From assembly GCA_963170055.1 (NCBI GenBank), contig CAUJGJ010000040.1, positions 1,242,301 to 1,306,300 on the forward strand: DNA of 64,000 nt. The letters are read 5' to 3'. The notes beneath the pieces are model-generated. The model saw only the letters and a program-made list of their open reading frames with translations. It made no database searches and was not told the DNA's origin. The translations under genes and the position numbers were made by a program. Origin of the DNA: Halisarca cf. caerulea (taxonomy: Eukaryota; Porifera; Demospongiae; Chondrillida; Halisarcidae). This document shows, one piece after another, positions 46,101-56,649 of this stretch (positions are counted from its first letter, which is position 1; the number at the start of each line of letters is the position of its first letter).

Positions 46101-49100
46101 GTCTAGAAAATAAATATTTGGTTGTATATACCATGTATGCTTCACATGTACAGGTATGTTGGTACTCTTGTCATTCATGGTTGGCAGAGGAAGGCTCTTT
46201 TGCAGTTATCCTGATATAGTGAGAACACTGAACTCTCCTCCTACTCCATTCTGTACTATATCAGGTTAGGAGCATGCAGAAAATTATTCAGTAAACACCC
46301 ATAAAGTAACCAAAATAATGGTTTCCATTATACATTTTGTGTATATACCCGAGTGGGAAACTTTACAATAATATTGTTGGGATCAATACAAAGTGACATA
46401 CCTTGAAAGACTGACTGTGGTTGCCATATAGTATAGTGGGAAACTTTGGCCAGGGGTTAAATTTGACGCTTTGGGGAATTTATGGTAGAACACTGAATTA
46501 AAAAGCCAATATTTTTCAAATTGCAGAATCTACTTCTTTCAGCAAAATAATCCCTTAGCCATCATGTTAGCGGAATGATGGAAGAGCAACACTCTTGCTA
46601 CAATCACAGGTCAAAACCCCTTTCAAATCATGGAGAATAAGAATAGTTTATAGCATAGATGCTCGAATGGTCAAATTTTATTCTGCCCAATGCCATCTGG
46701 AGATGAATTTATCAGAGATAATACTAAAGTTTCCCACTAAATGGTAGAAATTTCATCAAAGTTGTTTATATATACTTCAAAAATGAATTGATTTATGAAT
46801 AAGTTTAAACACTTCAAGGGCATGTAGTATCTGGTAAAGAATAGTGGCAATGTAAAACGACATTAATTTGCTCGAGTGATAAAGAATTAAGACTTAATGA
46901 AAGCAGTGTCCTGTATTCTGCATTTTGAAGACTATAGAGTTAACCAATGTATTGATTCACAGTACAACTGTACAGTGTATATAACAGCAGTGCAACAATG
47001 AATTGTTGCATAAAATGCATATGTAAGTTATGCTTTACTTTGATTTGTTGATCTGCAGGTTTCATATTTCACATTGGAATTGTGCTTCCCCTCTTACTGT
47101 GGATTGTCCATTTTGCATACATTACCATACTGGTATCTTGTCCAATATTTGGTGAACAGAAGCTGAAGAAATGGTCAAACAGAATACATATCACATTTGT
47201 CCCACTAGTATCTCTCATCAGCGTCATTGGACCAATTGCTACAGCTAGTACTGTTGGATATGTAACCATAGATTTTCCACCAACTATCTGTTTTCCGAAC
47301 AGCATTGATGCCATATTCTATTTAGTTGCCTTACCAGATAGCGTGCTACTCTATGCTGGAGTTATCATGATGATCCTAATAGTGAGGAAGATTCACAGAG
47401 TAAGTGTAATGACCATAATGAATTTTTAGAATGAATTTTTAGAATAAGCAGAAATTTGCATAAATTCATTCACAAATCAAATATAATGGATAGTTATAGT
47501 GCCAGTCAAAAGTAATGGAACGATTGTCATATGTGTAAAAATGGCGCTGATTAATAGTGTGATAATGTTGTCAACAAATTGTTACATGGAGTGTTCTTCC
47601 TTAGTGCACCTTTACTCATGGTACATTAAATTTCCTTTAACCCTTCACTGGTCTCGTTACAATATTTGGGGGTACCCCTCACGGTCACGAGCCACTTAAG
47701 TGGCGCAGACATTTTATATGCTTGTAAACCAACCAATATCAATCAAAGAGCCTTTCTAAGCACTTCATTTGAAAGATTTACTTCTTAGCCATTGATTTAT
47801 CCATTATGCGTCCTCTCATCACTCTCATCTCATTGTTGAGAAATCCTCTCAGACAGATAGTCCGCTACCTTGCGTAATAGCTTTCAGTATGAATCGGTAA
47901 TTTTAACTACTCTTTGCACTTAATCTCCTTGATCTTAGGCTAATCACTTGTAGTCATATTCAGGCAACTAAAGTCATCAAATGACTCCTTATCATCAAAT
48001 ACTGGTGAACAATGACACAAGATAACAATCAAGGATATGATAAAGTATGTATACAAAAGCAAAGTGACTTCTATCTTGCAGAATTCACAAGACAAGTCGT
48101 TTAAATCCATCTGGATCTGCATCTTCCGCCTTCGCTATCAAAAATGGTGATTTCCTTTGCAGGTACAAGACTATTGACGATGCGCCATGTTTAGAAACCT
48201 GATGACAGAGGTAAGTTGCGTTCCAAGAGTTTAAGCACCTAAATAATGCTCTGCATTACAAGATATACTATTCAAAAGGCCGAACGATGTAGAAACAGCA
48301 ACAATGAGATGCAGGCACAAGTGGTAGCCATTTTAGTCGTGCATTTTTGACCATTTTTTGTATACCTGTTCAGACTGGAAGAAGGTGATTTTTACTGATG
48401 AATCACAATTTCAACTGTTCTACAGTAATTGTACAACCTATGTGAGGCAAACAAAGGATGAGGAAATCAATGAGTACTACGTTACAGTGATGGTATGGGA
48501 TATTTTTCAGCTGATGGAGTAAGAGGACTGGCAAGAATGACCACCGACATGGACTCTCCAGTATACCATGATATATTTGAACAACATTTGCTGCAACAAT
48601 GGTTGCCCAGAGTTCTGTATCTTCCAGCAAGATGCCATGTCGTACACATCGAGGTCAACGAGTGCTTTATACCCACAATATCTAGGTTCTAGATTGGCCT
48701 GCATAGTCTCCTGACCTCAATCCCATTGAGAATCTGTGGGATATCATTGTTCAGTGTCTTCAGAGCCAAACATGGAGAATGCTGGACGAACTTTGGGAGC
48801 GAATATCCTACATTTGGAACAAAATGTCAATCGCCATCACAGATGAACTTATCCAGTCTATTCCTTATTGTTTGCAAGCTATAATAGAGGCACATGGTGT
48901 CTTCACCAAGTACTAGACATTTTACTATTTTGTTGAGCAATTTGTGATACCAAATTGAACATTGAAACTCACCATTACGATCTTAGGCTACTTTATTATT
49001 ATTTACCCTAACCCTAACCCTAACCCTATAGTGTTTTTACTTTCACTGGAAGTGTCCGGAACGTCTGGAACGATGTCTATATATATATATATATATGTAT

Positions 49101-50428
49101 ATATATGTGTCAACAACATGGCGGACGCGAAGTTGGTACATAATCTTTTGGCTATATTTCGGTAAAATTCATTCGTTTACTTCTGATTATATCAGCAAAG
49201 AGTCTTTTCAACCAGAGGAGTTCTTTGAAGTATAATTTTAGTCAATAACGACGATTTCCAAGCGATTCGAGTTTCCAGGGCCGTGGGCGGCCCACAAGTT
49301 TTTTAAACTCGAATCGCTTGTTTGATAATGTTTTATATATCTGCCATTTTTACACACGTGACAACTGTTCCATTTCCTTTTAATCGGTACTGTATAATTA
49401 TGTGATTATTACTGTATAATTATATGATTTATATATCAGGAGTGGTCAGTTCCTGGAACAAAGAGCAAATGTTTAATTTGTTCATTCACCAAACATACTA
49501 CCTGCAAAATTGACACACAGTATACCTGTAAATGTATTTCTACTCCTGAGGAAGTAAATTTGCATATGGTTTAAGGCTATTATCTATGCTGCAATAATTC
49601 AAGTACCTGGATAAATTGGAAAAAATGACATCAATCACATGATATAAATCAATACAAATTGAAAATGTCAGTGGTAACTAACATTGGCAATCTAAGGATA
49701 AATCGGTAATTAGTAAATGCAATTGCAATTGTAGAAATGTTGTTGCAATGGTAACTGATTGTTTTAGTGAATATCGGTAGTGGTAATAATGTAATTACAG
49801 TGTTGTAATACTCAGATAATTGCAATGGTAGTTAAATATAATACCCTTGTAATGGCCACAACCAACACTGGTCACCATACCAGACCCTTTCTTGCTTGCC
49901 TAATGACGTCACTACACAAAAATGGTCGAGCATCATTGGGTCAGTTACACCAATACCACGTTAAGGTCTCTGTACCCACAAAAACACATTTCACAAAATG
50001 TGAATTGTACCTATTTTATCCACTTGCAGAATTTTCACTCAGAGGCAAACAAGTTGAAGCGAGAGTTATCAAATGTCAAGTCATTTTTCAGTGCACCAGA
50101 ATTGAAGATTATGATGTTGTCAGTCACATGGACCTTACTGGGCATAGTTGCACTTGTATCACTGACACACACAATTGCACAACGTACTGAGTATGGTCAA
50201 GGTATAGTGCAGTATTCCAAATGCCAGTTGTATGGCCACAACCCGAACTGTATGCGACGCAGTGAGGGCATGAGGATAGCTTTTAACATCTTCAACACAT
50301 TTGCAATACTTTTCTTTGGGTTGCTCCCCTATCCAAACATATTCTTCATTCTGAAGTTGTCTAATCTGAAGACATTGGCAAAATTGTTCAAAAGAAAGAG
50401 ATGTTTGCGTGGAAGTAATAATTCATAA
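40601..50428 (+). CDS. Divergent Frizzled/Smoothened-like (class F) receptor, paralog B
   Basis: Seven exons: 40601-40810, 40879-41316, 41396-41652, 45967-46022, 46154-46264, 47059-47399, 50030-50428. They join in one frame of 603 aa with GT-AG junctions at the same phases as paralog A. Residues about 11-39 are hydrophobic (VVVAVAITIFMAIFSIPAVV). The ectodomain repeats the paralog A cysteine pattern (ISGVCYSSLQ; SCKTYGLPLYCRFLLPPC; REECVTLKTKHC; LDPNC) and the juxtamembrane CSLCLPSC. Seven membrane segments follow; TM2 begins FPTVLVFYENIIEFIV and TM7 has GLLPYPNIFFILKLS. The loop SYPDIVRTLNSPPTPFC and the TM4-5 stretch GYVTIDFPPTICFP are strongly conserved with A. The tail SNLKTLAKLFKRKR has a KT but not KTxxxW. 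The start is the first ATG before the hydrophobic segment. Ligand and output unknown. Confidence 0.8.
42372..43315. repeat. (CA)n microsatellite with a higher-order ~350-bp repeat
   Basis: Long CA tracts alternate with a unique block present three times (about 42494-42640, 42842-42990 and 43189-43310). Shared landmarks are ACCAATTTTATCACACATAC, TGCACATGAATGTTCC and AAATAAATATCTAA. Open frames here are His-Thr or Cys-Val dipeptide artefacts. Confidence 0.9.
44051..44906. mobile_element. MITE-like element with GGTAA(A/G)TTATGTGCAA ends
   Basis: The left end ACGCAGGTAAATTATGTGCA (about 44053) is inverse to GTTTGCACATAACTTACC (about 44870-44887), with CCTGCGTA a little further on. Inside, CAAAAGGCGGTCTACT (about 44260-44275) pairs perfectly with AGTAGACCGCCTTTTG (about 44533-44548). 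A short direct repeat (TTCTACTTCGAAAGGTTCCT and relative) occurs at 44299 and 44634. Confidence 0.65.
44986..45724. mobile_element. Foldback-type element, copy 4 (diverged interior)
   Basis: Outer ends CACATGTGGAACATGTCC (44986-45003) and GGACATGTTCCACATG (45709-45724) are inverse. Inner arms CCATGTTGGGGATTT (45294-45308) and AAATCCCCAGCATGG (45410-45424) pair with one mismatch. Length and layout match copies 1-3, but the loop sequence differs, so kinship rests on ends and architecture. Confidence 0.6.
46265..47058 (+). other. Intron 5 of receptor B
   Basis: A 794-bp phase-1 intron; no element or gene seen. The phrase GTGGGAAACTTT occurs twice (about 46349 and 46437), possibly a short internal repeat. 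Confidence 0.6.
47498..48930 (+). pseudogene. Tc1/mariner element relic with broken transposase
   Basis: The left end AGTGCCAGTCAAAAGTAATG (about 47500) is of the Tc1 type. The coding remnant (48370-48915) reads in pieces DWKKVIFTDESQFQLF, VRGLARMTTDMDSPVYHD, a QQD block and SPDLNPIENLWD in a shifted frame, then ELIQSIPYCLQAIIEAHG. Stops and frame changes are frequent. A segment from TTAACCC (47637) to about 48160, with CCACTTAAGTGG inside, separates the left end from the coding remnant and looks like a later insertion. Confidence 0.7.
49005..49325 (-). mobile_element. Hairpin-rich element abutting telomere-like repeats
   Basis: Four CCCTAA units (49005-49028) are followed at once by TATAGTGTTTTTACTTTC and ACTGGAAGTGTCCGGAACG, the inverse of the end at 4478-4530. 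After a TA tract and about 150 bp of other sequence, the other end has arms AAGCGATTCGAGTTT and AAACTCGAATCGCTT around a GGGCGGCCC core. In the 4.3-kb copy the place of the hexamers is taken by GGGCCGCC-GGAA-GGCGGCCC. Confidence 0.65.
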
Positions 50429-50516
50429 GAAATACTATACACCTCAGTGAAGTGCTGTAATCAATGAAATGTTTATGGTGCATGCTTACTTGTAAAATGT
50501 ATATAAAATGTCATTT

Positions 50517-51241
50517 GCATGTGGGACATGTCTAGGATCTGTTATGATAGCGCTACTCAGGTTGCATAGCGATAAAATGTAATTTTTCAGCACTTACAAG
50601 TTATTAGTCATGCAGTTATCTCATGATTTGGACTAATATTCGGGCATATATGAATGGCGAATCCGCGTTTAGTGACGTTTTCTGTCGTCACGGTTGCTCT
50701 GTCACATGCTGGCTTGTGACCTAACTCGCTGTTATTCTGAATCGTAGTTTTCGGCTGGGTGCTACGGGAGGGAACTAGCTGGAGACAGTTTCTTTGTGTC
50801 AACTTCGAGCCATCGGAAATATACAACTTTTCCATGCGGGTGAGAGAGAGCTTTTGTTCCTGTCCCAAGTTACAGGAACTTGAATGTTTCCTTTTGAGGA
50901 CCAATTGATCAGATCTCGGCTTTGGAAAGGAACAGCCAACTCACCCGCATGGAAAAGTTAGTTAATGTTTTGTTATAGCGATTTATGTTAAAAAATAGTC
51001 TTGGAAGCGTTCCACCAGGTAGCACCCAGAGCATTTTGCTTTTCAATAGGGGTTAGGAAAACCTCAGTAGCTTCTTTGCGATAAAAGCAAGCCTTCGAAA
51101 AAGGTAATCGTACGAATGTCTACGTGTCTGCCTGCATTTTAATCCCTTGTTTGACTCTCTGCATCTACCACAAGTTGAGAACAGAAGCTGTAAAAACAAC
51201 TGAAATTTTCACACCTCCAAATTAGCGCGGACATGTCCCAC
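50517..51241 (+). mobile_element. Foldback element, copy 2, with an LTR retrotransposon at its right tip
   Basis: Outer ends GCATGTGGGACATGTC (50517-50532) and GGACATGTCCCAC (51229-51241). Middle arms CTGGGTGCTAC (50755-50765) and GTAGCACCCAG (51019-51029). Inner arms AACTTTTCCATGCGGGTGAG (50825-50844) and CTCACCCGCATGGAAAAGTT (50940-50959) are perfectly complementary. The loop (GATCTCGGCTTTGGAAAGGAA) matches copies 1 and 3. The LTR at 51242 starts inside the terminal repeat. Confidence 0.82.
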
Positions 51242-51506
51242 TGTAGTAACCTTTTAGGAAGTGTCTAGTAGAACTCTTACATGTGTGTAACCTATTAGGA
51301 GTAGTCCATATGTATTCCAATTTGTACTCTTTGATGTCTGCACCTTCAAGTGATTGATAGTCATTACTTGTCTAGAACTCTTTAGAACATCATTTCTTAT
51401 GATCACCCTACACTATTTAAAGAAGTTAGTTTTGTATTAACTTAGTCTGTGCTTAAAGTTGAATTAATGATTTTGCATGTAGTCTTTTGGATATAAAGAT
51501 ACTACA
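51242..51506 (+). repeat. 5' LTR
   Basis: 265 bp, TG...CA ends, with a TATTTAAAG box (about 51416) that may serve as promoter core. Matches the 3' LTR almost perfectly. Confidence 0.93.
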
Positions 51507-51534
51507 TAATTGGCGACGAGGATATAACCTAGTC

Positions 51535-54500
51535 ATGACGACTCATGGGAGGCTTGCACCTTTTGAACAAGGACGAGAAGACTGGATTTCATACATTGAG
51601 CGTTTGGAACATTACTTTCTTGCCAACGACATTACGGATGATGGCAAACAATGTGCCATGCTCTTAAGTGCATGTGGAGCATCAACTTACCAAGTGATTA
51701 GGAATTTGACAGCTCCAAAGAAACCTGCAGAACACCCCTTCAAGGACATAGTCAAGCTTGTTAGACAGCACTATAGTCCAGCACCCTCAGCAATAGTTCA
51801 GTGTTTCAATTTCAACACACGTTCTCAGAAAGAAGGAGAGACAGTAGCAGAGTTTATTGCTGAACTGCACAAGATTTCTGAACATTGCCAGTTTGGAGAC
51901 ACCTTGGAAAACATGTTGCGTGATCGCCTAGTTTGCGGAATTCGGGACAGCAGACTTCACCGTCGCTTACTGGCTGAAACAGATTTGACTTTCACAAAAG
52001 CATTTGATCTTTGCCTAGCTACAGAGCTAGCTGAGAAAAATGCCCAGAGTTTGCAAGGACAGCAGAAACCCACAATCATGACTCTCCACCGTGGAGGACA
52101 GAAGCCGCCACAGAAAACAAAGAGCAATCATGTCTGCTACCGCTGCGGAAACACCCAGCATCTTGCAAGAGATTGCCCATACAAGGGGGCTGAATGCCAC
52201 AGTTGCAAAAAGAAAGGACACCTTGCTAAAGTGTGTCGGAGTAAGACCAGATCAACAAACAGACCACAACCAGAAAGAAGCCAGACCAAGAAGAATACGC
52301 ATCTCCTCTCCATGGATGAACCCGAGAAAGACGACGTACTCTTTCGTATGACCACCCCTAGAGCACCACCAATCCAAGTTATACTCAACCTAAATGGAAT
52401 AGATGTACCTATGGAGGTAGATACAGGCACGTCATTCTCCGTGATGAGTGCTACTACATTCAAGACAACGTGGAAAACCGATCCACCAATGCTCCATCTG
52501 TCCAATGTACACCTCAAGACATATACTGGTGAACAATTAGCAGTTTGTGGAAGCATCAACGTGCGAGTGAAGTACCAAGACCAAACTGTAAATCTGAGCC
52601 TGACTATAGTTGACGAAACTGGCCCAACCCTTTTGGGTAGGGACTGGCTGCAAAAGATCAAGCTCAAGTGGGAGAATATTGCCAAGCTTTCTTCAGCCGA
52701 AAGTAGCAATTTGGAGGATGTTCTCACCAAGCATAGTTCGGTTTTCAAGGAAGAGCTTGGGAAGGTAAAAGGAACCACTGCCAATCTAATAGTTGACCCA
52801 CAAGCATCACCCAAGTTCTATAAAGCTCGACCTGTTCCACATTCTCTACGAAGTAAAATAGAGCAGGAACTGAAACGACTTGAAGACAGTGGAATCTTGG
52901 AACGTACTGAATTTTCCGATTGGGCCGCCCCAATCGTGCCGGTTGTCAAACCAGATGGATCAGTAAGGATTTGCGGTGACTATCGTGTAACAGGGAACCA
53001 AGTTACAAAGTTGGACGCCTACCCATTGCCAAAAATCGAAGATCTCTTCACATCTCTCACAGGAGGCAAGCACTTCACAAAGCTAGATTTGGCCCATGCT
53101 TATCAACAGATTGTCCTTGATGAGGAATCACAAAAGCTTGTAGTCATCAACACTCACAAAGGCTTGTTCAAGTATACCAGGTTACCCTTCGGAGTAGCCT
53201 CAGCACCAGCAATTTTCCAAAGGATCATGGAAGGCATCCTTCAAGGACTGGACAATGTTACTGTATACCTTGATGACATTCTAGTTACTGGGAAAACGCA
53301 AAAGGAGCATCTTCGAAACCTGGATAATGTCCTGGATCGCCTGGAGAATGCAGGACTCAGACTGAAACGCAAGAAATGTACCTTCATGTTACCATCCGTT
53401 GAATACCTTGGACATATTATTTCAGCAGAAGGACTCCAACCTACTACTGACAAGATTCGTGCCATCATGGAAGCTCCAGTACCAACTGATGTGACTCAAC
53501 TGAGATCATTCTTGGGTTTACTGAATTATTACAGTAAGTTCCTACCCCAATCATCCACCTTACTTGCTCCCCTTTATCAGTTGCTACAGAAGTCTCGGAA
53601 ATGGACTTGGGGACAACAGCAGGATGAAGCTTTCAAGAAGTCAAAGCTAGCACTAGCATCATCAAAGGTACTGACCCACTACAACCCCAGTCAGGAACTT
53701 CTTCTGGAATGTGATGCATCTCCCTATGGGATTGGAGCAGTTCTGTCTCACCGGTTCCAAGATGGAAATGTTAGGCCCATAGCATTTGCAAGTCGTTCTC
53801 TGGCTCCAGCAGAGAAGAAGTACGCACAACTGGACAAGGAAGGCCTTGCTATTATCTTTGGAGTGAAGAAATTCCACCAATATCTTGCAGGACGCAGATT
53901 CACCATCTATTCAGATCACAAACCACTCCAACACATTTTCGATGATAAGAAACCCATCCCGACCATGGCCTCAGCTCGCATACAAAGGTGGGCACTAATC
54001 CTAAGTGCTTATGACTACGACATTGTCTACAAACCTGGATCAGAAAACAGCAATGCTGACCTACTAAGCTGACTACCATTGCCAGAATGCCCTACAGCAG
54101 TCTCTGTACCAGGTGAGCCTATCATGTCATTGTCATCTCTTGGCACAGCACCCATTACAGCCAAACAAATCAAGACGTGGACCACCAGAGATCCGACATT
54201 ATCACAAGTTTTAGAAATGGTTCTATCAGGATGGCCATCATCAGGAGCACATGATTCACTTCAACCATATGAAAGGAGGAGAGATGAACTCTCACTTCAT
54301 GATGGATGTCTACTTTGGGGAAATCGCGTTATCATACCAGAGATCGCAAGAGTAAAGGTGTTAGACGAGCTACATGAAGGACACCCTGGCATCACATGGA
54401 TGAAAGCAATTGCCAGAGGAGTTGTCTGGTGGCCAGGAATTGACAAAGACATCGAAGACAAAGTAAAAACATGTCTCGAGTGTCAAACCAATGCTAAGTC

Positions 54501-55422
54501 ACCTGCCACTGCACCTTTACACCCTTGGGAATGGCCAGAGCATCCTTGGACACGTCTCCATATCGATTATGTTGGACCGTTCATGGGAAAAATGTTTTTG
54601 GTTGTTGTTGACGCCCATTCTAAATGGCTTGACATTGCAATCGTTTCAACAGCAACATCCTTCAACACTATTCAGAAACTAAGGGTCATGTTTGCCACTC
54701 ATGGCATTCCTCAAATAGTAGTATCAGACAATGGATCAGCCTTCACTAGTGCCGAATTTAAAGAATTCATGACACGGAATGGCATTCGACACATCACCAG
54801 CGTACCTTATCACCCATCATCCAATGGACTGGCTGAACGATATGTACAGACATTTAAAAGTGCCATGAAGAAGGATCATTCCATTGATCTCCATCAACAG
54901 CTTGCAACATTTCTGTTACGATACAGAACCACACCTCATACCACTACAGGGACATCTCCAGCTGAACTACTCATGGGAAGAAGATTAACTACACACCTTG
55001 ACCTCATGAGACCTAACATCAGTAATAGAGTCAAGAAGGCTCAAGAAAGACAGAAACAACAACATGATCGAACGAGTAAAGATCGAACTTTTACATCTGG
55101 AGATAAAGTTTTTGTAAAGAACTTCCGAGAGGGACCAAATTGGCTTACAGGAACAATCATTACATCTACTGGTCCTGTCTCCTACAAGATTCAACTAGAT
55201 AGTGGACATATGGTACGCCGCCATGTAGACCACATTCAGATACGTCACATTACTAATCCCCCAAGCACAGATGACGCTATGGATGACATTATATTTCCTA
55301 TACCTATAGATTCCTCCACAACTACACCAATGTTATCAGCCCAGCCAACTACACAAGAAACCGTATCTATGCCAAGGAGATCAAGTCGTGTCAGAAGACC
55401 GCCCAACTACTACGGATATTAA
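51535..55422 (+). pseudogene. Gag-Pol polyprotein of the Ty3/gypsy element, one in-frame stop
   Basis: One frame from ATG 51535 through 55422, interrupted only by TGA at 54070-54072. Gag (to about residue 190) has a retrotransposon capsid-type region; two CCHC knuckles follow (CYRCGNTQHLARDC, about 201; CHSCKKKGHLAKVC, about 223). Protease has VDTGTS (about 295). Reverse transcriptase has LDLAHAYQQI, LPFGVASAP and YLDDILVTG (about 578). RNase H has ECDASPYGIGAVLS (about 725). After the stop, integrase shows a zinc-binding HEGHPG to CLEC module, the aspartates in IDYVGPF and VSDNGSAF, the glutamate in GLAERYVQ, and a GPVSYKI module. Domain order (integrase last) is Ty3/gypsy. The stop separates RNase H from integrase; without readthrough the copy would lack integrase. 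Confidence 0.9.
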
Positions 55423-55462
55423 TTTATCACAGAAAGTAGTTTCAACTTAAAGAGGGAGGAAA

Positions 55463-55727
55463 TGTAGTAACCTTTTAGGAAGTGTCTAGTAGAACTCTTA
55501 CATGTGTGTAACCTATTAGGAGTAGTCCATATGTATTCCAATTTGTACTCTTTGATGTCTGCACCTTTAAGTGATTGATAGTCATTACTTGTCTAGAACT
55601 CTTTAGAACATCATGTCTTATGATCACCCTACACTATTTAAAGAAGTTAGTTTTGTATTAACTTAGTCTGTGCTTAAAGTTGAATTAATGATTTTGCATG
55701 TAGTCTTTTGGATATAAAGATACTACA
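55463..55727 (+). repeat. 3' LTR
   Basis: 265 bp, matching the 5' LTR except for two visible substitutions. Directly follows the polypurine tract. Confidence 0.93.
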
Positions 55728-55938
55728 CCCGTATCCGTTATTATGGTCATCATAATATTGTCATAAACCATGGTTCATTTGTGCGGATTATGTGGAAATT
55801 CATGGCCACCAATACATTAGAACCAACTGTATTATCACAGAAAAATCACTTCTGGTACTTTTTGAAACTCTGAGATCAGCTTGTCCGGCTTTTGCAAAGG
55901 TGGTTGATAGGTATACTTTAAAAGGAGGCTTATAAGTG
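55728..55938. other. Short spacer between LTR element and foldback copy 3
   Basis: No gene. Contains inverted-looking AT sequence (CATCATAATATTGTC). The expected remainder of foldback copy 2's right tip is not recognisable here. Confidence 0.5.
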
Positions 55939-56649
55939 CGTATGTGGACAAGTCCAGGTTTGTTAAATAGCACTCTTAAGTTTTCATAGTGATGAAATGT
56001 TATTTTGCAGTGCCTATAGAAAATTAGTCACACATTTAACTTGTAATTCGGGCTGTTATTAGGACATATACGAATACCTAATGTTTATTTAGTGATGTTT
56101 TCTTTTGTCATGGTTGTTCTGTCACATACGGACATGTGACTAAACTTTAAGTTCTTCAGAATTTTAATTTAGCGTTGGGTGCTGTACAAGAGAACATGCA
56201 TGCCTAAGACAGTTTTGTAGCACCAACTGTGAGTTATTGACATAATCTAACTTTTCCATGTGGTGTATATTGAATACCTGCTCCTGTCCTGATTTGTATG
56301 CGCCTGAAGTTCTGATTTTCAGGGTTGATTTCACCAATCTCGGCTGTGGAGAGGAATGAAAAATACGCAACATGAAAAAAGTTAGTAAATACTTCACTTT
56401 TGTGATTTATGTAGACAATATCCCAGAAGCTATTCCATCATACAACACCCAGAGAATTACCTTCATGCATAGGGGTAGGAAAAACCTTAGTATCAGTTAT
56501 AGTAACTATATTCAACAAGAAGTTTACATATCGACAAACTATCAATGCTCTTCTTCGATACTTTGATGCTTGTACAAGTTGAGAACAGAAGTTATAGAAA
56601 GACAAAACTTGTTACACCTCCAAATTAGTGCAGACACTTTCCACATGCG
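55939..56649 (+). mobile_element. Foldback element, copy 3 (older)
   Basis: Outer ends GCGTATGTGGACAAGTCC (55939-55956) and ACACTTTCCACATGCG (ending 56649). Middle arms TGGGTGCTGTAC (about 56177) and ATACAACACCCAG (about 56447). Inner arms near 56251-56272 and 56359-56381 (CTTTTCCATGTGGTGTATAT against AATACGCAACATGAAAAAAG) pair imperfectly. The loop matches copies 1 and 2. Confidence 0.75.

Larger units (their letters stand above)
47400..50029 (+). other. Intron 6 of receptor B
   Basis: A 2.63-kb phase-0 intron holding a decayed Tc1-like element (about 47498-48930), a TTAA-type insertion inside it, and a hairpin element next to telomere-like repeats (49005-49325). From 49330 to 50029 nothing is recognised. 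Confidence 0.7.
51242..55727 (+). mobile_element. Ty3/gypsy LTR retrotransposon
   Basis: Two 265-bp LTRs (51242-51506, 55463-55727) begin TGTAGTAACC and end GATACTACA, and differ at two sites I could see (TTCAAG/TTTAAG and CATTTC/CATGTC), so insertion is recent. A candidate primer-binding site (TGGCGACGAGGA) starts 4 bp after the 5' LTR. A purine tract (AAAGAGGGAGGAAA, 55449-55462) precedes the 3' LTR. The five flanking bases are CCCAC on the left and CCCGT on the right, an imperfect duplication. One Gag-Pol reading frame, cut by one stop, fills the interior. Confidence 0.93.

Noticed and set aside
52137..52814. 225-aa - strand open frame within the LTR element
   Set aside because: Antisense to the zinc knuckle and protease region of Gag-Pol; no independent support.
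51242..55727. Endogenous retrovirus with envelope
   Set aside because: No envelope frame exists between integrase and the polypurine tract; the element ends about 27 bp after the Gag-Pol stop, so it is a plain Ty3/gypsy retrotransposon.
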